DNA of 35,634 nucleotides. Origin: Accumulibacter sp. (GTDB lineage Bacteria > Pseudomonadota > Gammaproteobacteria > Burkholderiales > Rhodocyclaceae). The stretch spans positions 1-35,634 of the forward strand of contig NZ_JAMTDQ010000013.1 of assembly GCF_023806635.1 (NCBI RefSeq). Direction: 5' to 3'. This document shows, in pieces, positions 16,545-27,016 of the stretch; position 1 is the stretch's first letter, and every line of letters starts with the position of its first letter. The notes beneath the pieces are model-generated. The model was not told where the DNA came from and ran no database searches. It saw only the letters and a list, made by a program, of their open reading frames with translations. The position numbers and the translations under genes were made by a program.

Positions 16545-17807
16545 ATGCCTCTCGGTTTTTACATCATCATGGCAGCGCAGTTCTTCTCGGCTCTCGCCGA
16601 CAACGCGCTGCTGATCGTTGCCATTGCCGCGCTGCGCGAGATGCAGGCGCCGGCTGCCTACGAACCGCTGCTGAAGACCTTTTTCACGGTTTCATACGTC
16701 GCCCTGGCCGCGTTCGTCGGCGCATTTGCCGACTCGATGGCCAAGTGGCGGGTGATGTTCATCAGCAACGGCATCAAGATCCTGGGCTGCGCAATGATGT
16801 ACTGGGATGTGCATCCCCTCATTGCCTACGCGGTCGTCGGCCTTGGCGCCGCCGCCTACTCGCCCGCCAAGTACGGCATCCTGACCGAGTATCTGCCGCA
16901 CCGCCTGCTGGTGGTTGCCAACGGTTGGATCGAGGGACTGACGGTCGGCGCGATCATTCTCGGCGTCGTCGTCGGCGGCATGCTGATCCAGCCGGAAGTC
17001 GCGCACAGCTTGCTCGGCTGGGACCTGCCGTTGATCGATACCGGCGTCGATACCGTCAGCGAAATGGCGCTCTGTTTCGTCGCCGGCTTCTACCTGCTCG
17101 CTGCCCTGTTCAATCTGCGTGTACCCGATACCGGTGTCGATCACCGGACGCTGCACAAGAACCCCTGGTACCTGCTGCGCGAGTTCAACCACTGCCTGAT
17201 CCTCCTCTGGCGCGACCGCCTGGGGCAGGTGTCACTGGCAGTGACGACCCTGTTCTGGGGTGCCGGCGCCACGCTCCAGTTCATCGTCATCAGCTGGGCC
17301 GAGACGGCGCTGCAACTCGACCTGTCGAAGTCGAGCATGTTGCAGGGCGTCGTGGCCATCGGCGTGGCGCTCGGCGCAATCGGTGCAGCGCGGATGATCA
17401 CGCTGCGCAAGTCGGTGCGCGTCATCCCGCTCGGCATCGCCATGGGCGGCATCGTTCTGATCATGAACTTCGTCCAGCATACCTGGCTGGCCGTGCCCCT
17501 CCTGGTCCTGATCGGTGCGCTCTCCGGCTTTTTCGTCGTGCCGATGAATGCACTGCTGCAGCACCGCGGCCACATCCTGATGGGCGCGGGACACTCGATC
17601 GCCGTGCAGAATTTCAACGAGAACCTGTCGATCCTGGCAATGACCGGCCTGTACTTCCTGATGATCCGCGCGCAGTGGTCGATCTATCTCGTGATCACCC
17701 TTTTCGGCCTCTTCGTCAGCGCGGCGATGTGGCTCGTCAAGCGGCGACACGAGGCGAACCAGCGCCTGCGCGACGATGTCATCCATCTCGACGACGGCAA
17801 GCACTGA
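16545..17807 (+). CDS. lplT: Lysophospholipid transporter LplT
   Basis: 420 residues and about twelve hydrophobic segments of the major facilitator superfamily. It begins GFYIIMAAQFFSALADNALL, which is the LplT signature start, and contains AYSPAKYGILTEYLP and FFVVPMNALLQHRGH, both typical of LplT. LplT flips lysophospholipids (from lipoprotein or outer-membrane lipid turnover) across the inner membrane for re-acylation by Aas. The aas gene, often fused or adjacent, is not seen here. No Shine-Dalgarno sequence precedes ATG 16545; the leader is AT-rich instead (ATTAATAATAT at 16531-16541). ATG 16569 is a less likely start. The alr/radA neighbourhood is common for lplT in Betaproteobacteria. 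Confidence 0.93.
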   Translation: MPLGFYIIMAAQFFSALADNALLIVAIAALREMQAPAAYEPLLKTFFTVSYVALAAFVGAFADSMAKWRVMFISNGIKILGCAMMYWDVHPLIAYAVVGLGAAAYSPAKYGILTEYLPHRLLVVANGWIEGLTVGAIILGVVVGGMLIQPEVAHSLLGWDLPLIDTGVDTVSEMALCFVAGFYLLAALFNLRVPDTGVDHRTLHKNPWYLLREFNHCLILLWRDRLGQVSLAVTTLFWGAGATLQFIVISWAETALQLDLSKSSMLQGVVAIGVALGAIGAARMITLRKSVRVIPLGIAMGGIVLIMNFVQHTWLAVPLLVLIGALSGFFVVPMNALLQHRGHILMGAGHSIAVQNFNENLSILAMTGLYFLMIRAQWSIYLVITLFGLFVSAAMWLVKRRHEANQRLRDDVIHLDDGKH

Positions 17808-17880
17808 ACGGTAGCCCGACAAGCGACCGGCTGCGGCTGCGCACCGTTCCGGGATGGCATCGGCAGGCGGACCCCGGAGC

Positions 17881-17908
17881 TTGCAGTGGAGCATGTTTGC
17901 CCTATACT
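17881..17908 (+). promoter_or_regulatory. Promoter of the Lrp-family gene
   Basis: TTGCAG at 17881-17886 and TATACT at 17903-17908 are 16 bases apart. Transcription would begin near 17915, about 25 bases before the ATG at 17940. Confidence 0.55.
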
Positions 17909-17939
17909 GCGCATGTTTCGTGCACACAAGGCCGATTTC

Positions 17940-18461
17940 ATGTCAAAAATCACCATAGATCGTTACGACTTCGCATTGCTTGATGCATTGCAGCGAAAAG
18001 GGAACGCGACCAACGCGACGCTCGGCGAACAGATCAAGCTCTCACCCTCGCAGATCAGCCGTCGCATCCAGCGCCTCGAGGACGACGGGGTCATCGCCGG
18101 TTACGTCGCCCTCCTGGCACCTGGCGCGCTCGGCCTGTCGATCACCGCCTTCGCGCAGGTGATGCTCGAGCCGACTGGCGAATCGGCCTGCGAAGCATTC
18201 GAGGATGCGGTTGCAGCGATTCCCGAAGTTCTCGAATGCCATTCCGTCAGCGGTGACGCCGACTACATGCTGCGCATCGTCGTTCCCGATCTGGCCGCCT
18301 TCGCCGAACTGACGATGAAGCGCCTGCTGGGCCTGCCGGGAGTCGGTCGCCTGCGGACAAGCATCGCGCTGCAGACCGTCAAGCAGACGCATGCCTTGCC
18401 GCTCGACCACCTGACGCACCCGAGCAAGCCGCGGCAGCGGGTACGCTACGCCGAAGGCTAG
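17940..18461 (+). CDS. Lrp/AsnC-family transcriptional regulator
   Basis: 173 residues from ATG 17940 (AAGG upstream; an in-frame longer version would start inside the promoter). The N-terminal winged helix-turn-helix reads DRYDFALLDALQRKGNAT, then LGEQIKLSPSQISRRIQRLE. The C-terminal RAM domain (about 80-150) reads VLECHSVSGDADYMLRIVVP, the amino-acid-sensing fold of the family. These proteins form dimers or octamers and respond to amino acids. The target is not evident since the gene stands alone. Its stop codon overlaps that of the UDG gene on the other strand (shared CTAG at 18458-18461). Confidence 0.92.
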   Translation: MSKITIDRYDFALLDALQRKGNATNATLGEQIKLSPSQISRRIQRLEDDGVIAGYVALLAPGALGLSITAFAQVMLEPTGESACEAFEDAVAAIPEVLECHSVSGDADYMLRIVVPDLAAFAELTMKRLLGLPGVGRLRTSIALQTVKQTHALPLDHLTHPSKPRQRVRYAEG

Positions 18462-19318
18462 GGCGTCGGCGCGGCATCCGGACCCGCTGCGCGATCGCGC
18501 CCGGTAGCCGTCCCCTTGGCGGCGCGCATCAGCGCGCGGGCGCGGCACAGATCCTCCCAGGCGCGCGCCTTGTCGTGCAGTGTTCGCAACAGATAGGCGG
18601 GATGGTAGCTGACGATCACCGGAATGTCCTCGCCGCCAGCCGGCGAACGGTAGGCGAATGATCGCCCGCGCATGTTGGCCAGCGAGCCGACCTCGCCGAG
18701 CACGGCGTGCGCCGCCGCGCGGCCCAGCAGCACGATCAGGCGCGGCTGCAGGAGGGCAATCTGTCGTCTCAGGTAGGGCGCGCAGGCCGCGATCTCGGAA
18801 GACTCGGGCGTGCGGTTGCCGGGCGGACGGCATTTGACTGCATTGGCGATGTACACGTCATCGCCGCGCTGCAGATCGATCGCCGCCAGCATCGCATCGA
18901 GCAGCTTGCCAGCCGGTCCGACGAAGGGCTCACCGCGCGCATCTTCCTCCGCCCCAGGGCCTTCGCCGATGAACAGCCAGTCGGCCTTGAGGTCGCCGAC
19001 ACCCAGCACGGCCTGCCGGCGCCCCTGGCAGAGATTGCAGGCGCGACAGATGGCCGCGCTCTGGCGCAACTCCTCCCACCCCATGCCGGCAATCTCCACG
19101 TTCCGCTCGCCCCCGGCTGCCGGCACTGGTACTCCTGCCGCTGCCGCAGCCGGCTCACCGGGCGACCCGGGTTCTGCCTCCGACCCCGCCGCCGTACCGC
19201 CCACCAGCGGCTGCGCCACGCCCGCTGCCTGCGGTCGCAGTCGCCAGAGCGGCGACAGCCCCATCTCGCGCAGCAGTTGCAGGCGCGTCAGGAGTGGGCG
19301 ACGCAGTTCGCCACCCAT
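18458..19318 (-). CDS. Type-4 uracil-DNA glycosylase
   Basis: 286 residues from ATG 19318, which overlaps the rimI stop by one base (TGATG); a GTG one codon upstream is possible. The first 80 or so residues are an alanine/proline-rich linker of variable kind. The catalytic part carries the four iron-sulfur cysteines (CRAC, then KCRPPGNRTP, then CAPYL). It also has motif A GEGPGAEEDARGEPFVGPAG and the C-terminal YHPAYLLR with the conserved histidine. The enzyme removes uracil from DNA in base-excision repair. It is the last gene of a tsaB-rimI-UDG operon, an arrangement common in Betaproteobacteria. Some relatives are annotated as phage SPO1 polymerase-related proteins. Confidence 0.92.
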   Translation of the reverse strand: MGGELRRPLLTRLQLLREMGLSPLWRLRPQAAGVAQPLVGGTAAGSEAEPGSPGEPAAAAAGVPVPAAGGERNVEIAGMGWEELRQSAAICRACNLCQGRRQAVLGVGDLKADWLFIGEGPGAEEDARGEPFVGPAGKLLDAMLAAIDLQRGDDVYIANAVKCRPPGNRTPESSEIAACAPYLRRQIALLQPRLIVLLGRAAAHAVLGEVGSLANMRGRSFAYRSPAGGEDIPVIVSYHPAYLLRTLHDKARAWEDLCRARALMRAAKGTATGRDRAAGPDAAPTP

Positions 19319-19794
19319 CACGCGCGAATCCGGTCCAGCTCGCGCCGCAACACCAACGCATCTTCACGTCCTTCGGCCACCGGGTAGTAGCCGCGTCGCA
19401 GGCCGATCTGCCGAAAGCCGAACTGCCGGTACAACGCCAGCGCATTTTCGTTCGACGGCCGCACCTCGAGCAGCAGGCTGCTTGCACCCGCCTGCCGCGC
19501 GGTAGTCATCGCGCACTGCAGCAACCGCGTGCCGAAGCCCATCCGCTGTCGCGTCCCGAGCACGCCGATGTTGAGCAGGTGCGCCTCGTCCACGGCGATC
19601 ATCAGCACGAAGTAGCCGACCAGTTCACCAGCGACACGGCAGCCCCAGGCGCTGTAGCCGCTGTCGATCGAATCGACGAAGTTGCCGCGCGTCCAGGGAT
19701 AGGGAAAGACGCCCTCCTCGATCGCGACCATCTGGTCGACATCGTGATGACCGAGAGGCAACATCTCGACGCGCGGCACGAGCACGGCGCTCAA
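19318..19794 (-). CDS. rimI: Ribosomal-protein alanine N-acetyltransferase RimI
   Basis: 158 residues if translation starts at TTG 19794, which overlaps the tsaB stop as TTGA. ATG 19764 would remove ten residues. The protein is a GNAT acetyltransferase with the acetyl-CoA loop RQRMGFGTRLL. It has the RimI-typical EEGVFPYPWTRGNF near the start, LLEVRPSNENALALYRQFGF, and RRGYYPVAEGREDALVL. RimI acetylates the N-terminus of ribosomal protein S18 (and possibly others). It is coupled to both neighbours by overlapping stop and start codons. Confidence 0.93.
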   Translation of the reverse strand: MSAVLVPRVEMLPLGHHDVDQMVAIEEGVFPYPWTRGNFVDSIDSGYSAWGCRVAGELVGYFVLMIAVDEAHLLNIGVLGTRQRMGFGTRLLQCAMTTARQAGASSLLLEVRPSNENALALYRQFGFRQIGLRRGYYPVAEGREDALVLRRELDRIRA

Positions 19795-20468
19795 GCCCGT
19801 CCCCCGCTTGCCAGGCGTTCAGCTACCGTCAGCGCGACCTTGTTGCGCACATAGCGAGGCGCCACCGCTGCCGCATCCACCCCCTCGCCGCGCGCCAGTC
19901 GCGGTGCCGCCAGGCGGGCGACCGCGCCGGCATCCGGAAGCAATTCGGGCAACCAGTCGCACACCCGGGCCGACAGCCGCTGTCGCAACGCTGGATGGGC
20001 GGCGAGGCCGTTGCCGCAGGCGAGCCAGCCCCCAGTATCGGGAAGGGGCAGTTCGCCGGGGTGGCAGACAGCTGTCGCCAGGGCCTCGTCGCCGGAGACG
20101 AACCGGGCGTGGTAGATCTCGCCCATGCGCGCGTCGAGGAGAACGATCACGCGCTCGCCACCGCTCGCCAGCGCCATCGCCTCGAGCGTTCCGACTGCGA
20201 TCACCGGCAAGGCATGCGCGACAGCCAGTCCCTGCGCCACACCACAGGCCATGCGCAGGCCGGTGAAAGAACCCGGACCCGCGGCGAAGGCTATCCCGTG
20301 CAGATCGTCGCAAGCGAGCCCGGCTTCCTGCAAGACGCTGCCGAGCAACGGCAGCAGAGTCTGCGAATGCGCTGGGCCAGCCGGGCAACTGCGTCGCAGC
20401 AAAGTGCCGTTGGACCAGAGGGCGATGGAGCCCGACTCGGTGGACGTCTCGATGGCCAGCAGATTCAT
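19791..20468 (-). CDS. tsaB: tRNA threonylcarbamoyladenosine biosynthesis protein TsaB
   Basis: 225 residues from ATG 20468, three codons inside the longest frame, because the family starts MNLLAIETST. It is an ASKHA-fold protein with LLAIETSTESGSIALW, AAGPGSFTGLRMACGVAQGL and VLLDARMGEIYHARF, all characteristic of TsaB. TsaB forms a complex with TsaD and TsaE to put the threonylcarbamoyl group on A37 of ANN-decoding tRNAs. It leads the tsaB-rimI-UDG operon. Confidence 0.95.
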   Translation of the reverse strand: MNLLAIETSTESGSIALWSNGTLLRRSCPAGPAHSQTLLPLLGSVLQEAGLACDDLHGIAFAAGPGSFTGLRMACGVAQGLAVAHALPVIAVGTLEAMALASGGERVIVLLDARMGEIYHARFVSGDEALATAVCHPGELPLPDTGGWLACGNGLAAHPALRQRLSARVCDWLPELLPDAGAVARLAAPRLARGEGVDAAAVAPRYVRNKVALTVAERLASGGRA

Positions 20469-20609
20469 TCCGCGCATTCTACCCGTCCTTGCTGCCGACG
20501 TCGCCTGCGGCGCATGGGCGCTTCATTGGCGTTGCAGATCCGCCGCGGCGACCGCTGCTGCGTCGCAACAGAAGCGGCGCCGATTCTGGCCGGCAGCGGG
20601 CTTTCCCGA

Positions 20610-20615
20610 TACAAT
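20610..20615 (+). promoter_or_regulatory. Possible -10 box for glgM
   Basis: TACAAT lies 67 bases before the glgM ATG, in a 214-base region shared with divergent tsaB. The best upstream candidate, TTCTGG at 20584-20589, is 20 bases away, so the promoter is uncertain. The same hexamer is found before the tRNA gene and the PEP-CTERM gene. Confidence 0.3.
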
Positions 20616-20682
20616 GTCAGGGCCTTCTAACGGAGCGCCGGCGGCGCGCCAAGCCCACCAATCAATAATGGAAAGTACCGCG

Positions 20683-21891
20683 ATGAAAGTACTGCTATTG
20701 ACGCGAGAGTACCCTCCGTACGTTTACGGCGGAGCCGGTGTTCACGTCGAGTATCTGTCTGGCGAACTGGCCAGACTGATGCATGTCGAGGTCCGCTCGT
20801 TTGGTGACCAGGACACTGTGGTCGACGGTGTGCGGGTCAAGGGCTTTCCTTTCGGCAAGGGCAGCTTTGCCCACGTCGACAAGAAGCTCAGCGGTGCGCT
20901 CGACACTTTCGAGGCGAATCTCGAGACCCTCAGCGAACAGGTCGATGCCGACATTGTGCACGTGCACACGTGGTACGCACACCTCGGCGGCATTCTCGCC
21001 AAAACCCTCTATGGCATCCCGTTGGTGCACACGGTGCATTCGCTTGAGCCGCTGCGGCCCTGGAAACGGGAACAGCTCGGCTGCGGTTACGACATGTCGT
21101 CCTGGATCGAGAAGACCTCGCTGGAGATGGCGGACGCCGTGATCGCCGTCTCCGAGGGAACCAGGCAGGACATCATCGAGCATTTCGACATCGATCCGGC
21201 AAAGATCTCGGTGATCTACAACGGCATCAACGTCGACCAGTACCACCCGACCGAAGAGACGACAGCGCTCGAGAAGTATGGTGTCGATCCCGGCAAGCCG
21301 ATCGTCCTGTTCGTCGGCCGCATCACCCGCCAGAAGGGGATCGTCCATCTGGTCAATGCGATCCACTACATCAACCGCGATGCGCAGATCGTCCTCTGTG
21401 CCGGTGCTGCCGACACCAAGGAGGTGCTGCACGAGATGGAGATGGCGGTCAGGCGTGTTCGCCAGGAGGGCTTCACCAACGTCGTCTGGATCCAGGAAAT
21501 GGTCAGCAAGGAAGAAGCGATCCAGCTCTACTCGCACGCCACCGTCTTCTGCTGCCCGTCGATCTACGAGCCGTTCGGGATCATCAACCTCGAGGCGATG
21601 GCCTGCCGCACTGCCGTCGTCGCGAGCGCCGTCGGCGGCATCAAGGAGGTCGTCGTAGACGGGGTCACCGGCTTCCTCGTGCCACTCGAGCAGCTGCACG
21701 TCGCGCCATTCGAGCCGGTCAATCCGGACCTTTTCTCACGCGACCTCGCGGGCGCGATCAACAAGATCCTCGACGACCCGGAACTGGCCGAGTCGATGGC
21801 TGCGGCGGGCCAGAGGCGAGCGCGCGAGGTCTTCAGCTGGACGAGCATCGCGCAGCAGACGAAACGGCTCTACGATTCGCTGCTTGGATGA
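20683..21891 (+). CDS. glgM: Alpha-maltose-1-phosphate synthase / actinobacterial-type glycogen synthase (GlgM)
   Basis: 402 residues from ATG 20683, with GGAAAG just ahead; an ATG five codons upstream (20668) has no ribosome site. It is a two-domain GT4 glycosyltransferase. The start MKVLLLTREYPPYVYGGAGV closely follows the actinobacterial GlgM/GlgA pattern rather than E. coli GlgA. The C-terminal donor-binding half has VLFVGRITRQKGI and PSIYEPFGIINLEAMAC with the conserved E-x7-E. In mycobacteria this type uses ADP-glucose and glucose-1-phosphate to make maltose-1-phosphate, the GlgE donor. The next gene is glgE, which strongly supports that role. An older annotation would be glycogen synthase glgA. 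Confidence 0.9.
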   Translation: MKVLLLTREYPPYVYGGAGVHVEYLSGELARLMHVEVRSFGDQDTVVDGVRVKGFPFGKGSFAHVDKKLSGALDTFEANLETLSEQVDADIVHVHTWYAHLGGILAKTLYGIPLVHTVHSLEPLRPWKREQLGCGYDMSSWIEKTSLEMADAVIAVSEGTRQDIIEHFDIDPAKISVIYNGINVDQYHPTEETTALEKYGVDPGKPIVLFVGRITRQKGIVHLVNAIHYINRDAQIVLCAGAADTKEVLHEMEMAVRRVRQEGFTNVVWIQEMVSKEEAIQLYSHATVFCCPSIYEPFGIINLEAMACRTAVVASAVGGIKEVVVDGVTGFLVPLEQLHVAPFEPVNPDLFSRDLAGAINKILDDPELAESMAAAGQRRAREVFSWTSIAQQTKRLYDSLLG

Positions 21892-21918
21892 TCTTCGCTG
21901 TGGGCGGCCACATTGCCG

Positions 21919-21942
21919 GGACGGACCGTGATCCGGTCGTCC
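21919..21942 (+). promoter_or_regulatory. Hairpin in the glgM-glgE spacer
   Basis: Arms 21919-21928 (GGACGGACCG) and 21934-21942 (CGGTCGTCC) pair over nine positions with one bulged G, around the loop TGATC. It begins 28 bases after the glgM stop and lies about 120 bases ahead of glgE. It could stabilise or partly terminate the glgM message and so tune the two enzymes separately. Confidence 0.4.
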
Positions 21943-22059
21943 GGTTGCGCCGCTCCGCATCCGGCGCCCGGGTGCCGGCATGGATGGACGGGTCCGCAGA
22001 GCCTGTCCGGTTTCGAGTCTTTTCCTGCCGGCAGCGCCGGTCCAGGATTCAGGAGCAGC

Positions 22060-24021
22060 ATGATGGTTCCCGAGAACTACCCCCGCGTCATCATCGAGGC
22101 GGTCGAGCCGCAAGTCCAGGGCGGCCGCTTTCCCATCAAGCGCGTCATCGGCGAGAGTGTCGCCGTCAGCGCGGACATCTACAAGGAGGGCCACGACAAG
22201 CTGGCGGCGGTGCTCAAGGTGCGCCGCGTCGGCGAGAAGAGGTGGCATGAAAGCCCGATGGTCCAGGGCGACAACGACCGCTGGTATGGCGACTTCAGCG
22301 TCGGCGCGATCGGCTGCTGGGAGTACACCATCGAGGCCTATGCCGAACGCTATCTCTCCTGGGTCGACGAGATCGGCAAGAAGAACGTCCCCGGCGCCAA
22401 CCTGAACAGCGAACTCCTCGAAGGACTGCAGATCATCAGAACCGCCGCCGCGCTCGCACCGGCTGCCACGCGAACCCGAATCAACGGCCTGCTGACGGCG
22501 ATGGAAAGCGCACTCGCCGTCGACGAACAGCAGGGGGCGATCGACCTCGGCGTCGGTGCCGTCATGCGCAGCCTGATGGCCAGCTGTCCCGACCGCAGCG
22601 AGGGCTACGAGCTGAGCCCGTCGCTGAAGATCATGGTGAATCGCCCCGTCACCCGTTTCGCCGCCTGGTACGAATTCTTCCCCCGCTCGCAGGGCAGCAT
22701 GCCCTACCGCCATGGCACGCTGCAGGACAGCATTCGACGCCTGCGCGAGATCAAGGCGATGGGCTTCGATGTCGTGTACCTGCCGCCGATCCATCCGATC
22801 GGCCACAGTTTCCGCAAGGGCAAGAACAACAGTCTGGTGGCGGTTCCGGGCGACGTCGGCAGCCCGTGGGCGATCGGCAACGAACACGGCGGACACATGG
22901 CGCTCGAGCCGCAGCTCGGCACCTGGGCTGATTGGGACCAGTTCGTCGCCACCTGCCGCGAACTCGGAATCGAGATCGCCCTCGACTACGTCATGAACTG
23001 CTCACCCGATCATCCGTACGTCGCCGAGCACCCGGATTGGTTTTTCCATCGGCCCGACGGCTCGATCAAGTATGCCGAGAACCCGCCGAAGAAGTACCAG
23101 GACGTCTACCCGCTGAACTTCGGCACCACGGACCGCGCCGGACTGTGGCAGGAAATGCTGAAGATCTTCCTCTTCTGGGTCGACAAGGGCGTCACCACCT
23201 TCCGCGTCGACAACCCGCACACCAAACCGGTGCCGTTCTGGGAGTGGGTGATCGCCGAGGTGCACCGCAAGCATCCGGAAGTCATCTTCCTCGCTGAAGC
23301 CTTCACCAAGCCGAAGATGATGCGCCTGCTTGCGAAGGTGGGCTTCGCCCAGTCCTACACCTACTTCACCTGGCGCAACCACAAGCATGACCTGACCGAC
23401 TACGTCAGCGAGCTGACCTGCGGCGAGATGAAGGAGTACTTCACCGGCAACTTCTTCGCCAACACACCCGACATCCTGCCGCCGATCCTGCAGTTCGGCG
23501 GCCGCCCGGCGTTCATCATGCGCGTCGTGCTGGCGGCAACGCTGTCGAGCGTCTATGGCATCTACAGTGGCTACGAGCTGTGCGAAAACGAGGCCATTCC
23601 GGGCAAGGAGGAGTACCTCGACTCCGAGAAATACGAGATCCGCGTGCGTGACTGGAAGGCGACGGGCAACATCATCGACATCATCACCCGGCTCAACCAG
23701 ATCCGCCGCGACTCGCCGGCGCTGCAGACCTACAACAACGTCCTCTTCCTGGGTGCCGACAATCCGCAGATCCTCGCCTACGCCAAGATGACCGACGATC
23801 GCTCGGACATCATCGTCTGCGTTGTCAACCTCGACCCCTTCCACAAGCACGGATCGCTACTGCACATTCCGCTCGCCACCTTCGGCATCGAGGCCGGCGA
23901 GCAGTACCAGGCGCATGACCTGCTCTCCGACGAGCGCTATCGCTGGAGCGGACCCACCGCCTATGTCGAGCTGGCGCCGGATACCAAGATGGCGCACGTA
24001 ATCAAGATCCGCCGCTGGTAA
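22060..24021 (+). CDS. glgE: Alpha-1,4-glucan:maltose-1-phosphate maltosyltransferase GlgE
   Basis: 653 residues; AGGAG at 22051-22055 precedes ATG 22060 and a second ATG at 22063, which has the better spacing. It is a GH13 family protein (subfamily 3 type). The N-terminal beta-domain (YPRVIIEAVEPQVQGGRFPI, VSADIYKEGHDKL) is followed by a helical insert and a (beta/alpha)8 barrel. The barrel has FDVVYLPPIHPIG, IALDYVMNCSPDHP, nucleophile Asp384 in TTFRVDNPHTKP and acid/base Glu413 in IFLAEAFTKPKM. The 29-residue spacing between these two matches the characterised Streptomyces enzyme. GlgE transfers maltosyl units from maltose-1-phosphate to growing alpha-1,4-glucan. It is downstream of glgM and convergent with glgP. 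Confidence 0.96.
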   Translation: MMVPENYPRVIIEAVEPQVQGGRFPIKRVIGESVAVSADIYKEGHDKLAAVLKVRRVGEKRWHESPMVQGDNDRWYGDFSVGAIGCWEYTIEAYAERYLSWVDEIGKKNVPGANLNSELLEGLQIIRTAAALAPAATRTRINGLLTAMESALAVDEQQGAIDLGVGAVMRSLMASCPDRSEGYELSPSLKIMVNRPVTRFAAWYEFFPRSQGSMPYRHGTLQDSIRRLREIKAMGFDVVYLPPIHPIGHSFRKGKNNSLVAVPGDVGSPWAIGNEHGGHMALEPQLGTWADWDQFVATCRELGIEIALDYVMNCSPDHPYVAEHPDWFFHRPDGSIKYAENPPKKYQDVYPLNFGTTDRAGLWQEMLKIFLFWVDKGVTTFRVDNPHTKPVPFWEWVIAEVHRKHPEVIFLAEAFTKPKMMRLLAKVGFAQSYTYFTWRNHKHDLTDYVSELTCGEMKEYFTGNFFANTPDILPPILQFGGRPAFIMRVVLAATLSSVYGIYSGYELCENEAIPGKEEYLDSEKYEIRVRDWKATGNIIDIITRLNQIRRDSPALQTYNNVLFLGADNPQILAYAKMTDDRSDIIVCVVNLDPFHKHGSLLHIPLATFGIEAGEQYQAHDLLSDERYRWSGPTAYVELAPDTKMAHVIKIRRW

Positions 24022-24028
24022 ACCGACC

Positions 24029-24058
24029 GCTGCCGGCAGCCATCCGGCTGCCGGCAGC
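24029..24058. terminator. Strong bidirectional hairpin between glgE and glgP
   Basis: GCTGCCGGCAGCC (24029-24041) and GGCTGCCGGCAGC (24046-24058) form a perfect 13-base-pair stem with an ATCC loop, starting eight bases after the glgE stop. Each arm contains the self-complementary decamer CTGCCGGCAG. There is no T tract on either side, so termination would rely on the stem alone or on Rho; it may also protect mRNA ends. Confidence 0.65.
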
Positions 24059-24129
24059 GTTGCCCCGTCGCACGGTGGGCGGCAGCCGGTCGGCTGCCGC
24101 TCGCCGCGCCCACCCGCACCGGAGCGGCG

Positions 24130-26709
<2,580 letters not shown>

Positions 26710-26754
26710 GTGAAAACCCCCGCAACACTGTTCGTCAGCCATGTGTGAGAAATC

Positions 26755-26778
26755 GTGAAACACCCCTCAGTGCTTCAC
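26755..26778. promoter_or_regulatory. Operator-like dyad upstream of glgP
   Basis: GTGAAACAC (26755-26763) and GTGCTTCAC (26770-26778) form an inverted repeat with one mismatch around six bases. It lies 46 bases before the glgP ATG, in the glgP/patatin divergent region, in a position suited to a repressor site or to a hairpin in the glgP leader. Confidence 0.4.
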
Positions 26779-26811
26779 GCCAGAGGTGAGTCTATAGTAT
26801 TGTGCGAGACT

Positions 26812-26823
26812 GCGCACGTGCGC
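26812..26823. promoter_or_regulatory. Perfect 12-base palindrome GCGCACGTGCGC
   Basis: A perfect palindrome in the 307-base divergent region between glgP and the patatin-like lipoprotein gene. It could be a protein-binding site; no regulator is identified. Apart from this and the dyad at 26755 the region shows no gene. Confidence 0.3.
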
Positions 26824-27016
26824 CCTTTTGTTGTGCCGCCCCGCCGGAAATCAGAAACTGCCCTCGCGCGACGCGGTTTTTTCGCCAGCCACGCTGGCAA
26901 TCACCGGTTGGCCCGCAGAGAGCCGGATGACCGACGGCGGGGTCGGGCCTGCTGGCCTCGACCGTCGCCGCGATCGCGGCGACGCTCCACCCCGGCGAAT
27001 TCAGGACGAAGAGACC

